DNA from: Blastobasis lacticolella
Taxonomy: Eukaryota; Arthropoda; Insecta; Lepidoptera; Blastobasidae
NCBI GenBank assembly: GCA_905147135.1
Contig: LR990058.1
Location: 14,979,349 to 15,043,348 of the forward strand
Direction of reading: 5' to 3'
Length of the DNA: 64,000 nt
Under the pieces are notes generated by a model. That model made no database searches, was not told the origin of the DNA, and saw only the letters and a program-made list of their open reading frames with translations. Positions 12,601 to 24,600 of this stretch are shown one piece after another (the first letter of the stretch is position 1; every line of letters starts with the position of its first letter). The position numbers were made by a program, and so were the translations under genes.

Positions 12601-15600
12601 CCCCGGTTTTGTATTAATACACTCAATGCATAAATTATAAAAGTAACTACATTCGGCGAAAATATTGTAGGTACTTACATGAATTTTTATCGGAATCTGA
12701 AGTGGAATCCGAGAATATCGCCACTTTGTGACATCGTAGGTTTTTTGCTTTTTCTTTTAAAATACCGAATCTTGTTTTCGGCGCTGCGTTTTTACTTTTG
12801 AAATAAAATTTTAACAATTTGTTGTGCACCACGTGTGCACGATGTGCTCGCTACCTCGCACGAAAAAGGAATGACGTAAAAATGGCGGCTGGCTGTATCG
12901 ATACGTGCAGGATCGAAAAAAAATGATCGATTGAAAACAAATCGATTTTACTTTAAATAAACGTGCGAAGCTACCTTGTAGGCTAAAGGGACTACGTTGT
13001 GAATTATCTTATATCTGAAGAATGAAGCGACGAAATATAATAATTATCATCCTCATCATGTCAAAAGATGCCCACAGCTGGGCATAGGCCTTCCCCAGAG
13101 GTCTCCACAAAGGCCGGTCCTGTGCCTTCCGCATTCAGCTGGTACCTGCGATCTTTACCAGGTCGTCGGTCCATCTTTCATGGCATGGCTTAGGAGGGGT
13201 TAGCGGATAAACCTACAGATTATTTATTTATTCATACTTTTGTACAACATTACAGCTTAAAACTAATGCGTTGCACAAATTAGGTTATAAATTACAGATC
13301 AACAGCCTTTAAGGTTGCGAGCACACTTGCCTAGCGAAGCCGGCCGAACGTAGCCGATAGGTTCCGATCGTTAATGGCACACAGGGTTGTCAAAAGTTCC
13401 TCGCACTCCCCCCTCCGGAGAAGAGTTGCTACGGAGCGATTTGTATCTTAGCTAGATTCGCTAGTTTCGATGACGGAAGATCGATAGTGATCTAGATATT
13501 TAAAGATAAATAAAATAAATAATCGTGGACAAATTCACACAGCGCCTAGCCCCAAACTAAGCAAAGCTTGTACTATGGGTGCTAGCTAACTGATATCATC
13601 ATCACAGCCCGTAACAGTCCACTGCAGGACTTAGGGCCTCTCCCACGAAAGGGGAGGTTATTGCCATAATCTCCACGCTTGGCAGGCGGGTTGGAGATCG
13701 CAGTGTTTAAATATAACAATGGAAAATGCTGCTGCCCATTTTCCGGACTACGGAGACTCTTGATATTTTGCCTCGAAAACATTAGTCGCCTTGTACGACA
13801 CCCATGAGTGTAAGGGGTTGGTGCTATTCTACTCTGCCGGACACCACACGGCCAATTCTACTCTGCCGGACACCACACGGCCAGCAAGTGATATACTACT
13901 TATGTATATATATTTTAAATACATACTTATTATACATAGAACACCCAGACCCGTAACAGAAATTAATACTGATAATTTAAATTTCCGGCCTGGCCGTGGT
14001 GTCCGGCAGAGTAGAATAGCACCAACCCCTTACACTCGTGGGTGTCGTACAGTCGGCCAAAAATGTGGTCTACCACCCTACGGTTGCAATTCGTTTGAAC
14101 GTCACGAGACAACAAGGTCGATTTCTACTTGCAATAATATTATGTCAGTGAAAAAAGTCAACCTTAGCGATCATTAGATCTCGCAGAATCTTTTGTCAAA
14201 ACTGGCAGACCACTTTCTTGGTCGACCGTACAAGGCGACTTATGTTTTCGAGGCCAAAGATCAAGAGTCTACGTAGTCTGGAAAATGGGCAGCAGCATTT
14301 TCCATTGTTATATTTAAACACCGCAATCTCCAACCCGCCTGCCAAGCGTGGAGATTATGGCAATAACCTCGTGGGAGAGGCCCTAAGTCCTGCAGTGGAC
14401 TGTTACGGGCTGTGATGATGATTTCAATTTCTGCCCAGCCGGGAATGTTGAAACCTCCCGCCGAAAGCCGGGAAACCTCTGGCATGTTGACGACTGAACC
14501 ACTCAGGTCGTCTATATTAATCTAGATATACCACACTCAGTCCCCCCCTTTTGTCCCCCTTAGGTGGAGAGCATTCGCAAGCTCGGCGTGGCCGCGGGGG
14601 GAGCCTCCCCCCCCGGCCCGCGCCGCGCCGCCCCCCGCGCCTCCCCCAACGGGAATGCGGTAAGTCAGACTTTAGTATCGACTTTATAGTCGATCCCGAC
14701 TGTCTTGCCTATGACGATAGATAGTGTCTGGGGGGCGATGCTCGCGCTGCGACATTTTGAATTCGACATTTTTTCTAGACACAAATAAGTATCTATTAAA
14801 AAGTCACTGAATCTCTATTGCAAGCAAAAAACTTATTCTCAACGATTTTTGCTAATCCTTCATTGTCCAAGGTCGTTTTAAATTTCATTTTTAAAAGAGA
14901 TATTTAGCTTGCGCGAGAATTAGGCCCCTGGGTGTCTATTAGCGAGCTGCGACATCTCCATTTTCCAAAATTTCTAGCCACATATCTCCATTTATAATGA
15001 CATTGAAATATCTATTGCAGCCAAAAAATATTTATTCAACTACCTTGGACAGTCGCATATTGTCAAAGTCAATTTCAGTGACATTTTAATACAGTTTTTT
15101 GGCTAGTGAAAATTACGAATTTGAGATGCGACATCTTGAATTCGACATTTTCCTCTAACCATCTGTATCTGTAACCACATTTTGTGGGAATGCGAGACGA
15201 GCGCAGCATTATTCTTGTTGGGTTAGAGCGGACGGAAGTGGGTCCGGTTTACTTCGCGAGGCTAAGAGAGTTTGCGTACGCTTGGTACCGTGTGAGGAGA
15301 ATGGAGAAGGAGGAAGAGGGTGGGAAATAGGATGAGAGTTGGTCGACGGGGTAGTAGAGTGTGTTGTTACGTCAGTCCGTTAAGGGAGAGTGCTGGACAA
15401 CTGGATTTGTGGGTGTCAAGAAGTGCGCGCGCCCAAAGAGCCACCGGCAAGTAAGCGTGCGCATCACATGTGATTAGCTCTGACGCGGTCCGGATGACCG
15501 AGAGGTCGATAGGACCCTGGGTGGAGGGTTAGCCATCTGTATTAAAATCTGACTAAAACTATATTCGACTTTGAATGATTGTCGAACATAGCTGAGAATA

Positions 15601-18600
15601 AGTTTTTGGCATATTGTCATTTTTAAAGAGATTTGTGGCTAGAAATAACGTCAAATTCGAGATGTCATAGCGCCGGGATAGGACTCCAGGCTGTTTGTCG
15701 TATGTTTTAAGAATTACATGTAGCCTACGTATTTTTCATAAAATTTAAACATTGCGTGAAAAATGTGTAGTTCTTTGTATACCGTCACTATAATTTAAAA
15801 ATATCAGCAAAAACCTATCAGTTTTTTTATTTTGAAATAATGGGTACTTTCGTTCTTTTGAGTGTTTCTTAGATAATAACAGCTATTTTGTTCGAGCTGT
15901 ATGAGTTCCTGAATAATTCAATGTTATGTTAATACTTACTCGCGCTGCACTACCTGGATCAAAATACGACTATGATTTTCATTTAATCATATATATGTCG
16001 CAGCCAAATGGTTAAATTAGCCGGTTAATCAAACGGCTAGCTATTTAAGCAGTTATTTAATTGAAAATTGGCCAAATTCATGAACTTTGAAAGTAAAGTC
16101 AAATGAACGATATTGCCTCGAGTTAACGGAGCTCTTTCATTCATTGTCATAATGCTAACCTAAACTAACCGAATAGAAACCTAATGCAAACTATTATTAT
16201 ACTTTGAAGTTATTGCGGGTAGGTTAGCATTGGAACAATGAGTGGAAGAGCTGCGTAAACTCGAGGCAATATCGTTTTTTCAACATCACTTTAAAATCTT
16301 ATAAAACTGGCAAATTTTCAACTAAATAACTGCTCAAAAAGCTAGCCCTTTATTTAACCGGCTAATTTAACCATCCGGCTGCGACATATACATCAAAATA
16401 AATAAATAATAATAACTTTAATATTAAACTAAACTTTCATTATTAATCCTAAAAATTCTGATGACAACATTTTCGTCAGGGAAGAACTGAATTCTCCTAT
16501 CTTACACTTGAACAAAATGTAAGATAGGAGAATTGAGATTATCCCCGTCGTTTTATTGGTGAGTTTTATGAGTACAGTCATCGACAAAATAGCTGAACTT
16601 TTATTTATCATAGTAATTATTTGCAATACTTAATTCACCATCCTATATTTACATTATTTTCGTCTTTTATCATAAAATATGTGTTAGTCATAAATTACTG
16701 CACATATACAGAGCTGTCATTTTAAAACCACATTATTATACATATTTTCGAAACAGCTCGTGTCTTCACTCGTTTAAAACATTAACAAGCTTGTTATCAA
16801 AAGGGTATTATGATATTTCTATTCATATTTATTTACCTTGATAGTGTATCTCACATATTTTGTATAATATTTAATATTTTGAGCTTTGTCGTCTTGGAAT
16901 AAACGTATTTTTGTTGTCTTACAAATTCAATTTTTAATCATTTTTTTGTAAACGATCTTTATTTTCATAGTGCACATTCAATTCTCACATTCAATTTTTT
17001 CAGTTCGTACGCTTTTTTTGCGAACTGTATTGTTGATTTCTTTTTTTTTCGTTGTTAATAATAATATTCTTACTATCCTACGTTATTACGGTATATAGCT
17101 CTTGACCTCCTTGTAATCATATATTTTTATACATAATATAATATAACTTTATATCATGGCAAGAAAGTGTTTATCAGTTTTGCCAAAATTTCCCGTGTAA
17201 CCAAAATGTCGCTAAGGTCGAGTCTGTTACCTACCCCAATATTATTGCAAAGGAAAATCAACCTTGTTGCTTTATGATGTGCACCTAAATTTCAACCTTA
17301 GAGTGACAAAGCAATGAGGGCTACCGGGTTTGTGCTCACCAGTTGGCGCCACTGTCGAGTAATGTCTTGTCGCTGTCAAAATAACTCCGTTTTATTGGCT
17401 TAAATCCAACTGTCAAATTTGAGCGTTTATATATTACACGGGACTTACACACGACGTACCTTGGATTTGTTTTCCCGACGTTTCAGTAGGGTTACACCCA
17501 CCGTGGTCACGAGACGACTGCCGTGGAGAGGTGACAGCTGCGGTGATGACTCCTACCCTCACATAGAATTGCACGTCGCGTCGTGGTACGCGTGTATGTC
17601 CCGTGTAATATAGTTGTATGTGTAAAGAACGCGAGTTGACGTTGAGGGTGTATTTCGTACCAATAGCGCGACGTATTTTGACAACGGCCCTTACTCGCCA
17701 CTGGTGCCATCTAGTAGTATTCCGAGCCCTTAGTCGAGTTTAAATAAATATTTGACTTTGGAACGTATTTGTTCCAGGGTCACCAGAGATTCGACAGGCA
17801 AATAGACGACGATTGCGTTATATCGTAAGAAGGGCCATGTTTGGACGAGAGAAGACGCGGGCTGTGTTCGATATAAGCGGCTGTGGTTATAGATAGTTCG
17901 GTTTATGTTTAACAGATTGGTCGACTGTTTTCAATTATCTTTTGTTTTATATGATCGTAGGTGTTGCGGGCGCCAGTTCAGGTCGCGACTGTACACTTGT
18001 CAATTCATACGAGCTTTATGTGACATGATAGTTTTGTATGAAATGACATGTTTAGTCTCTACTTTTTTAAATTTAGCATGTTAGTCCTCTACTAAAATTA
18101 TAAATAGACATCGGATTATATGCTTGTATATGCAATTGCATGTAACTTGGTATTTATAGCGTTATTGCATAATTTAGCACTTTTTTGCCGATCGATCGTT
18201 CATATTTTATCAATTTTTACCAATAAATAGTTGCTACTTATAAAAATAATTAAAAAAAGAAAAAAATATACGTATAAGGTACCTATCAATGGCAAAAGTA
18301 CAACCCTAGCTCCAAGAGATAAATGCAAAACATAATTTTCAACTTATTAATTTATTGGATATTTGAAGAAGAACGTGTTTTGTAACCAAAACTACTCTTG
18401 ATTTATTTAATAACTTAATATAGTAAGGAATTGTTTAACTACTCTCAAAGAATTAAAATAATAGAACTTACGTATATAAAATAGGGATTTTGATAGTGCA
18501 TATTCTGTGCATATTTGACCCTTTTTTCGTGTATATTGCCTGCATATTTTAACATTTTTTAAATGCATATAATCCGATGTCTAATTATAAATCAGCCTAT

Positions 18601-21600
18601 GCCGGCGACTTCGTCCGCTTTGACCATTTTTTACGTTTTCCTGTTTATTTCAAATGCCTAATTCAACCCGTTTCCGTTCTAATAGGACAATGTTCTAATT
18701 TTTTACAATGAGCCCAACCCTTGCTACTCAAAAATGTACATAGATGGCGCGCTATAACGAGTTAAACATTACTTATCATGTTTTGGCTGTATTGTTGTAG
18801 TTGTATGGCTTATGTGTGATTGCTAGTGTGACTGTCATCATTCATTGCCACAAACAAATTAAACGTTATTATTTGCCAAAGTGCTATAATTCAAACCTTA
18901 AATTTGTTTATTTATATATTTAAACTTCATGCAGATTGAGGTACAAAGGCGGACTTACAGCAACACCGTTTTAGCTTCCAGTCAACTAGAAATCGGTTAC
19001 TAAAATTTATAATGTTTAGCACCAAATATTAACATAAAAAACCGTTGAATTAACAACACTTGAAAAAATTACATTGATATAAACATAAATGTCAAGACCA
19101 TAGCCAAGAGATAACAATAATGTTTCAATTGTTAGAGCGCGCCATCTATGTGAAGTTGTGAGAAGTTAGGGTTGAAAGATGGTCATATTTCAAACGATTT
19201 ACACAAAACCTTCACAAATTATACAGCTTCCTTAATCGCTCTGTGGGTGGAAACCCCATAGTTTTTGTGTTTATCTCGAACAGACAGACAGACGCGGCGT
19301 TTTATAATAGTGATAGTGATGTTCGATGTAATCTCCGAAAGCACAGTCAATTCTAATCACCTATTCTTTAACCACAGAAAGCCATGTTCACGAATAATTA
19401 CAGAACGGCTGCACCAATTTAATTAATACTTTTTTTGTTGTGTTTGTAATTGTCAGGGCAAGGTAGGGTAGGGTAGGGTAGGTGTAGAACGCCACGCGGA
19501 CGAAGACGCGCCGGGCCCATAAGTATTATTTAAAATGAACATAGGTAATTGAAAACAGTCGACATAATATTATAGCGCACGAAATATACAATCTGAATAA
19601 ATTTTGTTGATTTTGTCCATACTGTAGGTATGTCATGGCATTTGTAAAAATCTAGTTAAGATGGGCCGTTGCTGTCACAAAACTATTTTAATATACAATG
19701 TACCAAAAATGTTCCTGTTATGTTAACTTTACAAGCCGAGTATGTGATTGGTAACATCGTGATATGACTTGTGAATATTTCAGTATAAGTATAGAACTTT
19801 GTGTTAGTGTATATCTAATATTGTAGTTACGAAATACCTGCCTTACTGGCTTCCTGTAAAATCTGACCAAACTGATTTGTGTTATTTGGTAAACAAACAA
19901 TACTCGTAACAAAATCGCGATTTACCAATCGAGCAATGTACAATGTATCATGTCTTGAATTATATAAGAAACACATAGTATGTAAATTTCAATGGATACC
20001 GCTTTAAATCTTCCTTAAACATAACTTACTGTCACATATTTATAAAAAACATTAACATAATAGTTTGACATTCGGAAATCCTTTTTGTTTATGATTTTTT
20101 CAGGCATACCCCGGCTCCATGGATTGTCTTTGGCCGCTAGTACGCCATATTTGTTTACCAAATAAGACAAGTCAGTCTGGACAGTTTTTAATGTGAACAT
20201 AGTGCACAAAAATTTAGAAACACTTAGTTAATATAAATTACATGTAATGACATGAATGACTGAATTAATGAATGATTATTTAGTTATTAATAGTATAGCT
20301 TCCTGCGGTATTGGGGCGCCACGTGGCTGTAACGTGAACTTCTTTCCAAGCGTTGTAGGTACGTCAAATTTCACTAGCGTCCATAATGCAGCAGGAACTG
20401 TGTCCGAGTATAGCGCGTTTTAAACAACTTGATCTATGATTTGTCAAGATTATACAAGATTTGTCTTGCTTGTGTCTTATGAACCGTATTACTTTTAACC
20501 ACTTCGCAGCGGAACTTTATTAATTATTTAAAATTCATTACACTCGCGCTAGTACCTGAATACATAAGTAATTTTAGGCTAAAATTGACTACAGCACAGG
20601 TTCAAGTTGTTGGAAACGCACTGTACAGCGCCACCAAATTATCTGTACAGTAGATGGCGGCGCTAGTGAGCCCAGCGGACTGGAGTTTTTTTAATGGCGT
20701 GTAAAGTTCTGAGTTCGGCTGAGGAATGGAGCACGTTGTCTGCGAGTGTGTTCCCTGATCATTATAGTCTGGACGCCTTCAAGGCTGGAGTGAATAGGCT
20801 GGTCCTAGACAGACATGTTTCATCTTCGACCGTTTCGTCACTTACCGTTAAGTTGCCTGGTTAGTCTAATAATAATAATAGAAAAGCCTTTTCTTTATAA
20901 TGAGACTAGTCAGGCATTTGACTGAGCGCCATCTCACCTGGTAGTAAATGACGATGCGGCCAATGATGGAACACTAGTCTGTAGAACACTGTCTAGGAAC
21001 AGGCTACTCACACCTTGAAGGCGTCTAGATAACAATGATCAGGGAACACACTCGCTGATAACGCGATCCATTCCTTCGCCGTACGCACTACAAACGTTGA
21101 ACTAAAGCGGCTCGTGCGGATAGCTAGAGGATCCACAACGTAAGGCCATATATCCATAACTTCGTCTACAGAACAGATAAGTTGGTAGCACTGTATCCTA
21201 TACATAGAATGAATGACATATAGGTTTTAAGACTCGTGGTTTTTCACTAACCATAGTGACAAACCCAACATATGTGACGATTTATGAATGAAATGGTCTC
21301 AAATACATGTCGTCTCTGGTTTATCGATAAGGTCCGTAAGAAGAAGAAGTTGTCAGACACGTCCGACTCAGTGGAAGGAGACATCGCTCGGGTGGACACT
21401 CCACCCCCGATCGCTTACCCCTGTCCCGTTTGCGACAAGCCGTTGAAGTCTCTCATACTGTTGCAACAACATGTCGAGTCTTGTTTACAATAGCGAGCGG
21501 TTTTTAGTCAAAATTTACCTTATTGACAAGTAACGCATCCAGCGGGTCTAGCCAAGATGCAAACCGCGATTTCACTGCGACTTTTTTTATACCACTAAGG

Positions 21601-24600
21601 TGGCACACGTGGACTATGGACGTTTTCGAGCCCACGCGTTGCTGACCCCATAAAAACCGTTTCACCCCTTTCTTGAAGAACTTCATATAGGGTTTTCTAG
21701 ACCTCTCTAAGTAGTTCATTCCACAACCTTAGTGTGCGTGGGAGAAAGTTCCTTTGGAACCGCACAGTTCGCGACCAATTTGAATCCAAGGTGTGAGGAT
21801 GAGTTACGATCGGAATCGCGTTCACAGTACTGCGCCGATCAACGAGCGCCTACCGAACATACCCGACGGGTTCCGATCTTCAGTCGCAGTAGAGACACTA
21901 CCTATGAAGCGATTTGCATCATGACTAGATCCGCAGGGCATATTAAGGCCCCCAGGATACGGTCACGGTCAATTATGTTGTCTTAAACATTACCTCGTTT
22001 ACCCAGTGCCATGTTTCAAGTATTAAAATTTGTTGTCCTGTATTAGATGAAATAACCAACAGCAAACATTATGCTTTCAACTTTCTGTTTGAGATTCGTG
22101 TTTTTAAAATTTATGTTGTAGTTAAATTAAGATAAGAGACACCCTACCTATTGGAAAGGGTCTGGGAGATGAATAATGGTTAAAGTTAAATTAAGTAAAG
22201 TAGTTTTCATGTTATAGCGATGCTTTAGCAAGGCTAACTACAGGAGATAATAACAGATATGATCAGAAAGTTCACCGACAATACACTTAACAATCACGAC
22301 CGTACATCTGTCATTTTGACATTTGTCACAGTCATGTGACATGGCAGCTTTGTATGAAATGACAGGTGTACAGTTAGGACATGCTTTTGATTGAATTTAT
22401 GCACTTTTTGTTTATTTAGGGTTTAAAGTAAATACGGAGCCCTAAACTGTGCAATCAGTCTCTAGGTCTCCAGCGGAAGACCTTGGTCTACCTTGGTATA
22501 TCGGGTTTTGATTTGTTATTTAATTTAAAAATGGTAGATTTTACCTCTGCATTTGCTAAGTTCCTTACTGTTGTGTACTGTTGATCCAAATAATATCTTG
22601 TAATGTATTTATTTTTGTTATACAGTATGTAACAAAATGCCCTGTCCTACTCGAAAGGGTCATATTAGGAAAAAAACTGTGAAAATAAACCTATCTAAAT
22701 CCAATAAATTTTAAAAGTATGATGACACAATCAAACAAACAATAAAAAAGGAATCGCCGCTCGGAACTTTCTCCTTATTATGTTTTAATTTCGAAAATTT
22801 GTTACGCGTATTTTCTGAAAATGACTACGTTCAGTAAATAGATTCTAACATGGGTCGGACTGGGTTTTTGTTACATACCTATTATGCGTTTCATGATAGT
22901 GTTAGGGTTGTCCTCACCGGCGAATTTTATAGCAATAATAACATGCCGTCACAGCGTGCCAATCGGCTTCCAAGACTGTTCGACCAGTCTCATGGTCCAG
23001 CGGTAGACCTTGGTCAACTTGATTTCGTTTCAGGAACAAACATTCGTTGAATAACATTCCGATGTTCATTTCCGATGTTTTTGTGCGAATATTATCATTT
23101 GCGACGCGAGCACAAGTTTGCGCAAACATTTTTTTTTGTAAATGTATTATAAATAAATAAATGCTCGTTCAGTGTGACAGATATTCCCGGTCAGGAAAAC
23201 CCCTTAATGTATAATTATTGTGATCTTTTGACATTATTCTGCTTTAGTCCTTTTTGTGTCGTTCGATAATGTATGTACAAGTAACGCGTAGTGAAAAGTT
23301 AGCAAAACTTCCCAGTTACACATTTTTAAAGAAAATTATACATAGGTATATATTTTAAGCCAGAATCTGGCCGAAATAGTGATGCATTTCTATGTATTTA
23401 TTTTTAATAAATATTTATTTTTCTTGTCAGATTTTGATTGTTCATTTTATTAAATAGCTCTAGTATCAACAAACTCGATAAAAATTGATGACAGATTGAA
23501 TGGTAAGATCATTACAGTTATAGTGTTTTCTGCTGTGCGTTTATGTAGTGTATTAACAATTGATTTTGTGATGTATGTATACGTTAATTTAGACCGTTTT
23601 ACAAACTCCTAGTGACGGAATTTTGAGAGGCCGCTCCCAAAAATAATATTTTCTCCGCATGACGTGCCGCCAGATTCAGCTTTACGTGCACACTGTACAA
23701 GCGACTTAAAGTTTTAGTGAATTGTCGAATTAATATATGATCAAACGAACTTCGCGAAGTTCGATCGATATTATATGAGTCGCTTCATTCGAAGATATAA
23801 GATAATTCACAACGTAGTCCCTTTAGCCTACAAGGTAGCTTCGCACGTTTATTTAAAGTAAAATCGATTTGTTTTCAATCGATCATTTTTTTTCGATCCT
23901 ACGTATCGATACAGCCAGCCGCCATCTTTACGTCATTCTTTTTAGAGATACTATGCGAAACTTCCCCACGCCTGGGAATATGGGCGGGCGGGTGTTATAT
24001 CTTCGAATGAAGCGACTCATATAATATCGATCGAACTTCGCGAAGTTCGTTTGATCATATATTATATTTCGTCGCTTCATTCTTCAGATATAAGATAATT
24101 CACAACGTAGATGTTTGGAGAGGGAAGTTTTGCAAATTTTAAACAAAATATTAATTATTCATACATTTTAAACAATGTATTAATTATACGGTATCAACCG
24201 TAAATTAAACATATTACATAATGGACACTGTGGTTAATTCATTATTAAGAAAGCAAACGGGTTTAACAAATCGGCCGACATCAGCGATCGGCCTGATATA
24301 ATATCTGGCGAAAACGCGATGTGCTGGTCCTTGCGGCCACCGCATTGCGGGCCCCGCCGCGGAGACGCCGCCGGCCCAGCGCCGGACACCGGACGCCGGG
24401 CACACCGAGCCACAGCACATGGACCCATGACACACTGCTATCTGTCATCACCCTGCCAATCCATTGGCTAATGGTTTGGGCCGTGACTTGTTTATGGTGG
24501 TTTGCACGACAGAAAGAGATACTTAGTATGTGCCAGTACTGAGTTGCTCGATTCTAATCAGATACTCCTCGAGTGTGATGGAAGGGGTTATGCATAAATT

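Larger units (their letters stand above)
7983..13041 (-). mobile_element. composite ITR element with DIRS-like pol remnants, copy 1
   Basis: A block of about 5059 bp recurs at 23733-28464 in the same orientation with high identity. The shared sequence begins atatatgatcaaacg and ends cgacgaaatataat, which defines the borders; no clear target-site duplication is seen. The right-terminal 170 bp (12870-13041) is the inverted complement of 8020-8190. Minus-strand coding remnants are RT (10105-10557) then RNase H (9532-9807), so strand is given as minus. GC-rich blocks lie at 10830-10930 and 11160-11270, and an iteron array at 11944-12610. No tyrosine recombinase was recognised. DIRS-like elements do have unusual inverted repeats and no target duplication, but the element could also be a DNA transposon that captured DIRS sequence. 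Confidence 0.75.
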
